DNA from: CAYLOC01 sp964385195
Lineage (GTDB): Bacteria > Actinomycetota > Actinomycetes > Propionibacteriales > Nocardioidaceae
Assembly: GCA_964385195.1 (NCBI GenBank)
Contig: CAYLOC010000013.1
Location: 1 to 27,252, forward strand
Reading direction: 5' to 3'
Length of the DNA: 27,252 nucleotides
The notes beneath the pieces were generated by a model, which saw only the letters and a list, made by a program, of their open reading frames with translations, was not told the origin of the DNA and ran no database searches. Within the stretch, counting starts at the first letter, position 1. The number at the start of each line of letters is the position of its first letter. Positions 14,991 to 22,414 of the stretch are shown here, piece after piece. The translations under genes were made by a program, and so were the position numbers.

Positions 14991-15938
14991 CTACTCATCG
15001 CGCAACGAGCGACCGGTGAGGTTCAAGAACACGTCGTCAAGCGTCGGCCGCTGCACCTGCAGCGACTCCAGCGCGATCCCCGCGGCGTCGAGCTCACGCA
15101 GCAGCGCCACCACCGCCCGGTCCCCCTTCGGCACCCGGAACGTCACAACGTTGTCCACGACCTCCACCTCGGTGGCCTGCGGCTGGTCCGCGGCAACCCG
15201 CTGGGCCTTGTCGACCGCGGACTCCACCTCGACGCGCACCAGGTCCCCCGACACCGAGCTCTTCAGCTCATCCGGGGTGCCCTGGGCGGCGATCTCGCCG
15301 GCGTCGATCACATAGATCCGGTCACACAAGGCGTCGGCCTCGTCGAGGTAGTGGGTGGTGAGGAACACCGTCGTACCGAGGTCGCGGCGCAGCCGCGCGA
15401 TGTGCTCCCACATGTTGCTGCGGCTCTGCGGGTCCAGCCCCGTCGTCGGCTCGTCGAGGAACACCAGCGGCGGCTGGTGGATGAGTCCGAGCGCGATGTC
15501 CAGACGCCGCCGTTGGCCACCGGAAAGCGTCTTCACCGGGCGGTCCCCCAAGCCGGACAGGTCCATCCGCTCCAGGAGGTCGCCGGTACGCCGGACGGCC
15601 TCGGCATGCGGGACGCCGTAGAACCGCGCCTGGTACTCCAGCTCCTCCGCGACCTTGGCCTCCGGAGCGGCGCCGCCGGCCTGGCTGACATAGCCGAGGT
15701 TGCGGCGTACCGCCTTGGCCTCGGTGCGCAGATCGTGACCGGCCACGGTCGCCCGGCCCTCGGTGGGGTCCAACAGCGTCGTGAGGATACGCAGTGTCGT
15801 CGTCTTGCCTGCTCCGTTGGGTCCGAGGAACCCGACGATCTCGCCCTCCGCCACGTCGAGGTCGACCCCGCGGACGGCTTCGACGGTGCGCTTGCGCGCC
15901 GCGAACGTCTTGCGCAGTCCGCGCGCCTCGATGATCAT
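14991..15938 (-). CDS. ABC transporter ATP-binding protein (DrrA-like, daunorubicin-resistance type)
   Basis: A 315-residue ATPase with Walker A GPNGAGKT at 39-46, Q-loop Gln86, signature LSGGQ at 138-142, Walker B LVFLDE at 158-163 and switch His196 (TTHYLDEAD). The C-terminal extension (about 215-315), ending in LQVQRPTLDDVFLNLTGRSL, is characteristic of DrrA/CcmA-type drug exporters. It is transcribed with the downstream permease. GGAAGGGGAG precedes the ATG at 15938. The 152 bp upstream separating it from the siderophore-interacting protein gene contain no further gene. Its cargo is unknown; the adjacent second exporter is of a different lineage. Confidence 0.95.
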   Translation of the reverse strand: MIIEARGLRKTFAARKRTVEAVRGVDLDVAEGEIVGFLGPNGAGKTTTLRILTTLLDPTEGRATVAGHDLRTEAKAVRRNLGYVSQAGGAAPEAKVAEELEYQARFYGVPHAEAVRRTGDLLERMDLSGLGDRPVKTLSGGQRRRLDIALGLIHQPPLVFLDEPTTGLDPQSRSNMWEHIARLRRDLGTTVFLTTHYLDEADALCDRIYVIDAGEIAAQGTPDELKSSVSGDLVRVEVESAVDKAQRVAADQPQATEVEVVDNVVTFRVPKGDRAVVALLRELDAAGIALESLQVQRPTLDDVFLNLTGRSLRDE

Positions 15939-16090
15939 GTGCTCCCCTTCCGGTCAACCTCACTAGCCCACACGAGGTCACCGGTCCGGCGCAAGCTGAT
16001 TTCGACTCCGCCACGACGTACGCCGACGGCCGTGCCGACCGCTGACCCGTGCCAGGGTAGCCGCGTGCTCGAAGCGAAGCGCCGGAATGG

Positions 16091-16879
16091 TCAGCCGCGG
16101 CGTTTCCAGTAGCCGCAGAACGTGACGCGGTCCTTGGGGATGTCGCGCTCGCCGACGAGGTGTCGCCGGGTGCCGGTGGCCACCCTGGACTCGCCCACGG
16201 CGAACGCGTACGGCGTGCCGGCGGGGAACTCGAGTTCACGCAGAGCGGGGAGACAGGCGCTTCCGGGTGGCTCGTCCGGCCGTCGTTCCAGCCAGTGCAC
16301 CGTCACCCCTTCCGGCTCCTCGGTGGGCTGCCGGTCGGCGGCGTCGAACAGCTCGATCAGCGCGATCCCGCGCGCGTCGCGGGGCATGTCCCGCAGGACT
16401 CCGGCGACCGCGGGGAGCCCGCTCTCGTCGGTGACCAGCAGGTTCCAGTCCGCCGGCACCGGTCGCCACCCGCAGCCCTGGTCGATGAGTGCGACCTCCT
16501 CGCCGGGCTGCGCGGTCACCGCCCAGGGGCCGGCCACTCCCTCGCTGCCGTGGATGACGAAGTCGATGTCGAGCTCGGCGGGGTCGGGCCGGAACGCCCG
16601 CACCGTGTAGTTGCGGATCTCCGGCCGGGTGGCCTTCGGGATCGTCTTGTACCGCAGGTAGGCCGGCAGCGTGAACCGCTGCGGGAGCCGGTCGAAGCGC
16701 GTCCCGTCGCCGACCGGGAGCGCGAGCCGGAACCACTGGTCGAAGCCCTGCGGTTCGAACCGCCGCAGGTCCGCCCCGCCGAGGGTGACCCGCATCATGT
16801 GCGGAGTCACCCGCGTGCTGCGGACCACGGTGGCATGCAGGAGACCACTGGGCGCATGCGTCACGGTGATGTTCGTCAT
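16091..16879 (-). CDS. Siderophore-interacting protein (FAD/NAD(P)H ferric-siderophore reductase, ViuB-like)
   Basis: A 262-residue SIP-family protein. It has an N-terminal FAD-binding beta-barrel (VVRSTRVTPHMMRVTLGG at about 18-36, and RPEIRNYTVRAFRPDPAELD with the R-x-Y-T/S motif that contacts FAD), then an NAD(P)H-binding domain. Other family marks are DFVIHGSEGVAGPWA, LLVTDESGLPAVAGVLRDMP and the C-terminal AFAVGESRVATGTRRHLV followed by YWKRRG. The enzymes release iron from imported Fe(III)-siderophores in the cytoplasm. A DtxR/IdeR-type box 32-50 bp upstream of the start, overlapping a TATAAG -10, predicts repression when iron is plentiful. The ribosome site is weak (CCGGAA next to ATG). 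No siderophore transport gene is visible next to it. Confidence 0.94.
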   Translation of the reverse strand: MTNITVTHAPSGLLHATVVRSTRVTPHMMRVTLGGADLRRFEPQGFDQWFRLALPVGDGTRFDRLPQRFTLPAYLRYKTIPKATRPEIRNYTVRAFRPDPAELDIDFVIHGSEGVAGPWAVTAQPGEEVALIDQGCGWRPVPADWNLLVTDESGLPAVAGVLRDMPRDARGIALIELFDAADRQPTEEPEGVTVHWLERRPDEPPGSACLPALRELEFPAGTPYAFAVGESRVATGTRRHLVGERDIPKDRVTFCGYWKRRG

Positions 16880-16910
16880 TTCCGGTTCGTCGCCCTCTCC
16901 GTCGCAGAAG

Positions 16911-16929
16911 CAAGGTTAGGCTCACCTTA
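16911..16929 (-). promoter_or_regulatory. DtxR/IdeR iron box upstream of the siderophore-interacting protein gene
   Basis: CAAGGTTAGGCTCACCTTA matches about 15 of 19 positions of the IdeR consensus TTAGGTTAGSCTAACCTAA, including both GG/CC cores. On the minus strand it overlaps TATAAG (16931-16926), a likely -10 box, so binding would block the polymerase. Confidence 0.75.
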
Positions 16930-16953
16930 TACCACCAGGATCGTATTGAGCGC

Positions 16954-16989
16954 TTGCGTCCCCGTCATAATTCATCATATGATGAATTA
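16954..16989 (+). promoter_or_regulatory. Promoter with a perfect 22-bp palindrome (TetR-type operator) for the ABC-TetR operon
   Basis: Bases 16968-16989 form a perfect 22-bp palindrome (half-site TAATTCATCAT). It covers TATGAT (16978-16983), a good -10, with TTGCGT (16954-16959) 18 bp upstream as -35. The block is conspicuously AT-rich against its surroundings. The third gene of the operon is a TetR regulator, so autorepression is the natural reading. Confidence 0.65.
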
Positions 16990-17014
16990 CGTTCGCCTAC
17001 GATCGGAGGGCCCG

Positions 17015-17734
17015 ATGGACCCGGCAGTCGACATTGACGACCTCGTCGTACGCCGAGGAGGCACGACGATCCTGCACGGCATCTCCGTGCAGATCCCACG
17101 CGGCAGCATCACCAGCCTGGTCGGACCCAGCGGCAGCGGTAAGACCACCCTGCTGCGGACCCTGGTCGGGGTGCAGCAGATCGCTGCAGGCCGGGTGACC
17201 GTGCTCGGTGACCCGGCCGGGGCCCGCGCCCTCCGTTCCCGGATCGGCTACGTCACCCAGGCCGCGAGCGTCTACACCGACCTGAGCGTCACGGAGAACA
17301 TCGGGTACTTCGCGGGACTGTACGGCTCGGCACCGCTGGACGCGGTCGACCGCGTGCTCCCCCTCGTGGGCCTGGAGAAGCAGGCACACCAGGTGGCGGG
17401 AAGCCTGTCCGGCGGCCAGCTCAGCCGATGTTCGCTGGCCTGCGCTTTGGTGGGGGACCCGGACCTGCTGGTCCTCGACGAGCCGACGGTGGGGCAGGAC
17501 CCGGTGCTGCGGGAGGAGCTGTGGTCCCGGTTCCGGGCGCTGGCCGAGGCCGGGGTGACGCTGCTGGTCTCCAGCCACATCATGGACGAGGCGGACCGTG
17601 GCGACCGACTGGTCCTGCTGCGTGAGGGCGCGGTCCTGGCCGACAGCACCCCCACGGGGCTACGTCGGCAGACCGGCACCTCCGACCTGGAGCAGGCGTT
17701 CTTGTCGCTCGTGCGGGCACAGGCGGTGGCGTGA
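17015..17734 (+). CDS. ABC transporter ATP-binding protein (second exporter)
   Basis: A 239-residue ATPase with Walker A GPSGSGKT at 37-44, Q-loop Gln82, signature LSGGQ at 131-135, Walker B LLVLDE at 151-156 and switch His188 (SSHIMDEAD). It lacks the long C-terminal extension of DrrA and belongs to the group paired with YhgE/ABC-2 type permeases. The start is the ATG at 17015, which has GGAGGG five bases upstream; the ATG at 16982 lies in the palindromic operator and has no ribosome site. It overlaps the permease start (TGATG), so the two are translationally coupled. Confidence 0.94.
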   Translation: MDPAVDIDDLVVRRGGTTILHGISVQIPRGSITSLVGPSGSGKTTLLRTLVGVQQIAAGRVTVLGDPAGARALRSRIGYVTQAASVYTDLSVTENIGYFAGLYGSAPLDAVDRVLPLVGLEKQAHQVAGSLSGGQLSRCSLACALVGDPDLLVLDEPTVGQDPVLREELWSRFRALAEAGVTLLVSSHIMDEADRGDRLVLLREGAVLADSTPTGLRRQTGTSDLEQAFLSLVRAQAVA

Positions 17735-18465
17735 TGTCGGTCTCGATCACGCTGCGCACCAGCGCTCGTATCCTGCGTCAGCTCCTGCACGACCGGCAGA
17801 CGATCGCGATGATGCTGGTAGTGCCGATCGTGTTGCTGGTGCTGCTGTACTACATGTTCGACGGGCTGATCTTCGACCGGGTGGCCCTGGTAATGCTGGG
17901 CGTGTTCCCGTTCATCGTCATGTTCCTGGTGACCAGCATCGCGATGCTGCGCGAGCGCACCAGCGGCACGTTGGAGCGGTTGTTCACCACACCGATCGGG
18001 AAGGCGGACCTGCTGTTCGGCTACGGGATCGCATTCGGTATCGCGGCCGCGGTGCAGGCGGTGATCGCCACCCTCATGACCGTGTTCGTCCTCGGGTTGG
18101 AGACCGCGGGCAGCATGTGGCTGGTGGTACTGATCGCGGTGACCGACGCCCTGCTGGGCGTGGCGCTCGGCCTCTTCTTCAGCGCGTTCGCGAAGACGGA
18201 GTTCCAGGCCGTGCAGTTCATGCCGATCGTGGCGTTCCCGCAGTTGCTCCTGTGCGGCCTGTTCGTTGCCCGGGATGACATGGTGGACTGGCTGAAGGGA
18301 ATCAGCGACGTCTTGCCGTTGACCTATGCCGTCGAGGCACTCCAGGAGGTGGGTGCCCACGCCGATCCGACCGCGGTGTTGTGGCGGGACTGGGGAATCG
18401 TCGCCGGGGTGGTGATGCTGGCGTTGCTGGTCGGCGCGGCCACGCTGCGCCGGCGTACCCGTTGA
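17734..18465 (+). CDS. ABC-2 type transporter permease (second exporter)
   Basis: A 243-residue membrane protein with about six hydrophobic helices: IAMMLVVPIVLLVLLYYMF, VALVMLGVFPFIVMFLVTS, then the motif LRERTSGTLERLFTTPIGKA that matches the E-R-x-x-G-T-L-E-R/x-T-P motif of ABC-2 exporters, and later helices ending in GIVAGVVMLALLVGAATL. ATG 17734 overlaps the ATPase stop by one base; GTG 17731 is an alternative. It forms the membrane half of the exporter with the preceding ATPase. The cargo is unknown, but the TetR gene that follows implies that a small molecule induces the operon, usually the exported one. Confidence 0.93.
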   Translation: MSVSITLRTSARILRQLLHDRQTIAMMLVVPIVLLVLLYYMFDGLIFDRVALVMLGVFPFIVMFLVTSIAMLRERTSGTLERLFTTPIGKADLLFGYGIAFGIAAAVQAVIATLMTVFVLGLETAGSMWLVVLIAVTDALLGVALGLFFSAFAKTEFQAVQFMPIVAFPQLLLCGLFVARDDMVDWLKGISDVLPLTYAVEALQEVGAHADPTAVLWRDWGIVAGVVMLALLVGAATLRRRTR

Positions 18466-19088
18466 CCCGGCACCCGCGGCGTGCCGGCCGCCGGCCGGGA
18501 AGCCCGAACACCCGGGAGCAGATTCGCACTGCAGCGCAGGAGGCCTTCGCCACCCGGGGTTTCGACGCCACATCGGTGCGCTCGGTCGCAGCGGCGGCGG
18601 GGGTGGACCCGGCGCTGGTCCATCACTACTTCGGCAGCAAGGAGGGCCTGTTCCTCTCCACCCTGCAGTTCCCGATGCATCCGGACCGGCTGATCGAGGA
18701 CGTCTTCGCGGAGGGGCCGGACGGCGTGCCCGAGCGGCTGGTCCGCACGTTCGTGTCGTTATGGGACGCACCGGAGACCGGCCCGGCACTGCTGGGGATG
18801 TTGCGTACGGCGGCGACCGAGCAGCCCGGCGGCGGGCTGCTCCGGGAGTTCTTCACCACCCAGATCCTGCGGCGCGTGGTGGCCCGGCTCACCGACGAGC
18901 AGCCGGTCTCCGACGCGGCGCTGCGGGTGTCCCTCGTCGGGAGCCAGCTGCTGGGGCTGGCGCTGACCCGGTCGATGCTGCGGCTCGGGATGATGGCCAC
19001 CGCCGAGGTGGACACCCTCGTCGCGGCGATTGCCCCGACCATCCGCCGCTACCTCTTCGAAGACCTGGGTACGCCGTCGGCGGAGTGA
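18462..19088 (+). CDS. TetR/AcrR-family transcriptional regulator of the second exporter
   Basis: A 208-residue TetR protein. The DNA-binding domain is at about residues 17-63 (TREQIRTAAQEAFATRGFDA, then TSVRSVAAAAGVDPALVHHY and FGSKEGLF). The ligand-binding domain fills the rest. No suitable ATG exists near the HTH; the TTG at 18462 overlaps the permease stop in a TTGA junction, giving a protein that starts MTRHPRRAG. An in-frame ATG at 18381 lies deep inside the permease gene and is unlikely. As the last gene of ATPase-permease-tetR it probably binds the 22-bp palindrome at 16968-16989 and represses its own operon until the exporter substrate binds. Confidence 0.9.
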   Translation: MTRHPRRAGRRPGSPNTREQIRTAAQEAFATRGFDATSVRSVAAAAGVDPALVHHYFGSKEGLFLSTLQFPMHPDRLIEDVFAEGPDGVPERLVRTFVSLWDAPETGPALLGMLRTAATEQPGGGLLREFFTTQILRRVVARLTDEQPVSDAALRVSLVGSQLLGLALTRSMLRLGMMATAEVDTLVAAIAPTIRRYLFEDLGTPSAE

Positions 19089-19108
19089 GCAGTCGGCCGC
19101 GTTCCGGG

Positions 19109-21238
19109 CTACAGCAGGTCGCTCAGCAGTTCCGCGGCCCGCGCAGCCCCGTCGGTTTCCACCGGTCGGGGCGGTGGTTGCCCGGCCAGTTCGGTGGAGA
19201 TGACGTCGGCGAGCACCTCCGGGTCACAGGCGTCGTGGTAGGCCAGGTGGCGGCCGGCGCCGTACTGCTCAAGGCGGTGGCGCACATGCAGTTGCTGCTC
19301 GAAGTGGTGCTCCAGCGGGACGTACACGAACGGCGTACCGGAAGCCGCCAGCTCCATGCAGGTGGTGAGTCCGCCCTGTACGACGGCCAGGTCGCACGCG
19401 GCCAGGTACCGGTACAGGTCCGGGATGTACCCACGCATCCGCACGCCACGACGGCGAGGCAGCGAACCCGGGTCGATCCGCGGCCCGGTCACCACCAGGA
19501 AGTGCAGGGCCGGGCAACGACGCCGCACCAACGGAACCGCGTCCAGCACCCGTTCCAGCAGCGGTCGACCGACCGACGTACCACCGACGGCGACCACACA
19601 GAGCCGGTCGTCCGGACCCAACCGCAGCCTGGCCCGGGCGGCATGCACCTCCTCCTCCCCGGGGGGCACGAAACCGGTCACGTAGCCGGCGAACCGGAAC
19701 TGCTGGGTGGTCCACTCGCGGATGTCGGGAAGCCCGGGGCCGAAGGACCCCGGGACGACGTCGTCGGCACGGCCCACGAAGATCGCCCGGTCCCGGATCC
19801 CGGGGTACCGCTCCCGCTGGCGGATCATGTCCGCGTTGTAGTCCGCACACAACGCCGCCTCACGCGCACCACCGTCCGCCATCGGCAGCATCCCCACGAA
19901 GTCGGTGAACCACGCGAACCCGAACCGCTTCAGCCGCGAATTCTCGTGCAGGAAGTAGTCCAGGTCCCACGCCTCATCACCGACCACGACGTCGTAGCGC
20001 TCCTCGTCGAGGACATCGTGGAAGACGTGGAAGTTGTGCAGCAGGATGTCGTCCATCCTCCGGTACGCCTCGAACACATGCAGGTCGTGCTCACCGGACT
20101 CGGACTCCACGTGGTCAGATTCGCTGGCCAGCGCACCCGACGCGGGGTGGACGCGCTCCCCCGCCGCCGCGAGCGCCGTGCTCACCGGAGGCTGGGCGAG
20201 CCAGTCCACCTCGACGTCGGGGTGGTGCCGACGGAGCTCGGCGGCAACGGCGATGTCGCGGCGGGCATGCCCGAGCCCGATCGGCGAGGACGAGTACAGC
20301 ACCCGCGGACCATGTCGAGGACGGCTCCTGCTGCGACCGGTCGGGCGTGGCGCGCACGAGGCGACCTCTTCCACGAACTCCCGCAGCATCAGGTTGACCC
20401 GGACCGGCGACCGGGCGTTCGGCGAGTGTCCGCTGCCCTCCAGCAACGTGAAGGATCCTCCGGTCAGTTCCGCGAGCCTGCGTCCGGCGTCCGGTGAGGC
20501 GATCGCGTCGTCGCTGCCGTGCACCACCTGCACCGGGCAACGTACCCGGGCGCAGACGGGAGCGACCGGCCGGTACCGCGACCCGTGCACGCCGAGCCTC
20601 CCGTACACGGTGTCGACCAGCATCTGCGGGGTCACCCCGTCCTGGAACTCCAGGCAGTCCTCGATCGGTTTGCTCGAATGCGGCTCGACGAACACCTGCC
20701 GGGTGAAGGCCTCCCGGAACCCGTCGAAGTCACCTTCCAGCCAGCATTGTCGGTTGTACATGTCCCGCCAGCCAGTGCCGGTGTAGGACGCCTCGAACGC
20801 GGCCAACCTGCCATCCCGGTCCGCGGTCGTGAAAGTCACAGCCGGGTCGATTGCGAACAAGCCGAGGACACGCGCCGGGTGCTCGGCGGCGACCTGGAGC
20901 GCCCACCGCGCTCCGGCCGACAGCCCCGCCAGGACCGCCTGGTCGGTGTGAGTGGCGTCGAGTACGCCGATCGCGTCGGCAGCGAACTGGTCGTCGGCGT
21001 ACGCCGCAGCACCGGTGGGGCGATCAGACCGCCCGTTCCCGCGAGGGTCGAACGTGACGACTCGGAAATGCCGGGCCAGGTAGGGCACCTGCATCCGCCA
21101 GATGCGGGAGTCGATCAAGGACCAGGCCGGCAGCAACAACACCGTGGCTGGCCCGTCGCCGTACACGTCGTAGCCGATCCGCACGCCGTCACGAACAACA
21201 ACGCCGCTGTCCTGTCGGTAACGCGCGGCCGCGCCCAT
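19109..21238 (-). CDS. Fusion of an alpha/beta hydrolase and a MurG/UGT-like glycosyltransferase
   Basis: A 709-residue two-domain protein. Residues about 15-290 are an alpha/beta hydrolase with nucleophile elbow GLSAGA (Ser107), acid region HGSDDA (Asp243/244) and late histidine GSGHSPN (His271), so the triad looks complete. A basic linker GRSRSRPRHG at about 301-310 leads to a GT-B glycosyltransferase with N-terminal RVLYSSSPIGLGHARRD and a C-terminal donor-site region (VVQGGLTTCMELAASGTPFV then PLEHHFEQQLHVRHRL) like MurG and macrolide/steroid UGTs. Such a pair could deacylate or cleave and glycosylate the same small molecule; this is inference. The start ATG 21238 follows CATACT by 6 nt (leaderless pattern). 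No frameshift is seen at the junction, so the fusion looks genuine. Confidence 0.85.
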   Translation of the reverse strand: MGAAARYRQDSGVVVRDGVRIGYDVYGDGPATVLLLPAWSLIDSRIWRMQVPYLARHFRVVTFDPRGNGRSDRPTGAAAYADDQFAADAIGVLDATHTDQAVLAGLSAGARWALQVAAEHPARVLGLFAIDPAVTFTTADRDGRLAAFEASYTGTGWRDMYNRQCWLEGDFDGFREAFTRQVFVEPHSSKPIEDCLEFQDGVTPQMLVDTVYGRLGVHGSRYRPVAPVCARVRCPVQVVHGSDDAIASPDAGRRLAELTGGSFTLLEGSGHSPNARSPVRVNLMLREFVEEVASCAPRPTGRSRSRPRHGPRVLYSSSPIGLGHARRDIAVAAELRRHHPDVEVDWLAQPPVSTALAAAGERVHPASGALASESDHVESESGEHDLHVFEAYRRMDDILLHNFHVFHDVLDEERYDVVVGDEAWDLDYFLHENSRLKRFGFAWFTDFVGMLPMADGGAREAALCADYNADMIRQRERYPGIRDRAIFVGRADDVVPGSFGPGLPDIREWTTQQFRFAGYVTGFVPPGEEEVHAARARLRLGPDDRLCVVAVGGTSVGRPLLERVLDAVPLVRRRCPALHFLVVTGPRIDPGSLPRRRGVRMRGYIPDLYRYLAACDLAVVQGGLTTCMELAASGTPFVYVPLEHHFEQQLHVRHRLEQYGAGRHLAYHDACDPEVLADVISTELAGQPPPRPVETDGAARAAELLSDLL

Positions 21239-21244
21239 CCCAGA

Positions 21245-21250
21245 AGTATG
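21245..21250 (-). promoter_or_regulatory. Predicted -10 box for the hydrolase-glycosyltransferase gene
   Basis: On the minus strand CATACT is followed by TCTGGG and then ATG at 21238, again the leaderless spacing. It is weaker than the TAnnnT boxes elsewhere in the window. Confidence 0.3.
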
Positions 21251-21299
21251 TCGGGTGCGCGGCCTCCCTGGCAACAGCCGGATTGTGCGCCCTGCGCCG

Positions 21300-21305
21300 T
21301 ACCCT
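21300..21305 (+). promoter_or_regulatory. Surviving -10 box in front of the AHSA1 pseudogene
   Basis: TACCCT is followed by 6 nt and then the ATG at 21312, the same leaderless layout as intact genes in this window. The promoter seems preserved although the gene is broken. Confidence 0.35.
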
Positions 21306-21311
21306 GAACCG

Positions 21312-21535
21312 ATGACACGCACTGATACCGCCTCCCGCTTGATCGCGGCGACACCCGAGCGGACCTACGAGGCGCTCATTGGCCCCGCCGCGCTGGCCAC
21401 TGGTTGCCGCCGGAGGGGGTGACCGGACGGTTTGATCGGTACGACGCCAGGCCGGGCGGCCCCTACGGTTCGTGGACCTGGTGCCGGGACGGCGGGTGGT
21501 GCAGGCGGTGAACTTCGTCTCCGATGATCCGCCGC
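21312..21535 (+). pseudogene. Broken AHSA1/SRPBCC-domain gene
   Basis: Three frames together read like the start of an AHSA1-type SRPBCC protein (START-like ligand-binding fold). Frame 1 from ATG 21312 gives MTRTDTASRLIAATPERTYE followed by ALIGPAALA and then a stop. A shifted frame gives WLPPEGVTGRFDRYDARPGG. A third frame gives RFVDLVPGRRVVQAVNFVSD followed by DP. The shift near 21403 is explained by a one-base loss. A block of roughly 20 residues seems missing between the second and third parts, and everything after the FVSDD segment is gone. It marks the point where conserved chromosomal sequence gives way to the accessory island. From 21536 to 21666 I see no gene. Confidence 0.72.
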
Positions 21536-21666
21536 CGTCCCTGATCAACCGCGGATTCCATGGCGCGGGTTCAAGACGCGTGGGAGCCAGTGGTAATGCA
21601 GACGCGTCAGGCACGCTCCCCGCAGCGGTGGGGCTGCGCGGCAACCGCGGAAAGGGTCAGCGCGCA

Positions 21667-22410
21667 CTACCCGTAACGCTGCGCGGCAGCGTTGAGCAAC
21701 TCTGCGACGAGGTCCAGGTCGTCGGAGACGACGTCGTCACCACCGGCGCCACGGATCCATTGAAGCGCCTGCTGACGCTTGCGCACGAACCACAAGTCGA
21801 CGTGGAGCGCGATGTCGCGCGCGATCGAGACATCGACGCCAGAAATCTGGGCCAGCGCGGTCGGGCGGGTGGCTTCGTCGAACGTGAGGCGGACGATGTC
21901 TTGCAAGTCCGTGCCTTGTTTCTGCGCCGAGCGGTTCATCACCGCCTGGAGCTTCATCGCGATCAGCGGTCCGGGTTCGGCCACCGGCGCAGTGACCTCG
22001 ACGTGGTCTCGGCTGGAGCGAACCACCTCGATCGTTAGATCGGTGGCAGTGTCGTTGGCCCACGCGTGAGCAGAAGCGTAAAGACGGTCGCCGGGGTCGT
22101 CGCTGGGCTCATCGAGCTCGACCTGGCGGACTTCAAGCAGGTCAACCTTCACCGTCCCGTATCGTGTCGGTAACAGAACTGCTGAGGGATCGACCGGCTC
22201 GGCCCCATGTGCGGCTCGAAGCACTTCAAGCTGGGGAACCTCGCCGAGTTGGCGGTCGACAACGTCGAGGTCGACCGTGGCGCGATACGGGCTGGACAGC
22301 CGTGACAGCACCGCAAGGCCACCGACGATGACGGGCGGCTGGCCGATGAGCGTGCAGACTTCGGCGACGCCTTGCACGACCGAAGCCATCGCGTCGCCGA
22401 TGAAGGTCAC
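21667..22410 (-). CDS. AbiEii-like nucleotidyltransferase toxin
   Basis: A 247-residue protein of the AbiEii/AbiGii toxin group (DNA polymerase beta-like nucleotidyltransferase fold). Motif I is VIVGGLAVLSRLSSPYRATV followed by DLDVV, giving Gly30-Gly31 and Asp47/Asp49. Another acidic strand is VKVDLLEV (Asp90). The downstream lysine/aspartate block IAMKLQAVMNRSAQKQGTDL then QDIVRL supplies Lys153 and Asp168/171. In the AbiE system the toxin arrests growth and the neighbouring AbiEi represses transcription. The start is GTG 22410, five bases past the antitoxin stop; ATG 22389 (MASVVQG) is an alternative and neither has a strong ribosome site. Further upstream the frame is open but antisense to nothing meaningful. 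Confidence 0.8.
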   Translation of the reverse strand: MTFIGDAMASVVQGVAEVCTLIGQPPVIVGGLAVLSRLSSPYRATVDLDVVDRQLGEVPQLEVLRAAHGAEPVDPSAVLLPTRYGTVKVDLLEVRQVELDEPSDDPGDRLYASAHAWANDTATDLTIEVVRSSRDHVEVTAPVAEPGPLIAMKLQAVMNRSAQKQGTDLQDIVRLTFDEATRPTALAQISGVDVSIARDIALHVDLWFVRKRQQALQWIRGAGGDDVVSDDLDLVAELLNAAAQRYG

Positions 22411-22414
22411 GCGG

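Noticed and set aside
16160..17014. In-frame upstream extension of the second ABC ATPase
   Set aside because: It runs antisense through the siderophore-interacting protein gene and the promoter region. A strong ribosome site places the real start at 17015.
17272..18789. A 505-codon minus-strand frame over the ABC permease region
   Set aside because: It is rich in His, Gln and Arg with no family resemblance and lies antisense to the ATPase, permease and TetR genes.
18761..20497. A 578-codon plus-strand frame antisense to the glycosyltransferase domain
   Set aside because: It is a low-complexity shadow; the opposite strand has clear hydrolase and GT-B motifs.
21560..21605. GGTTCAAG in GCGCGGGTTCAAGACGCG as a tRNA T-loop remnant
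   Set aside because: No acceptor or anticodon stem can be folded around it.
21546..21651. 10-bp direct repeat CAACCGCGGA at 21546-21555 and 21642-21651 as an attachment site
   Set aside because: It is too short and too close together to bound the island, and a chance match is likely at this base composition.
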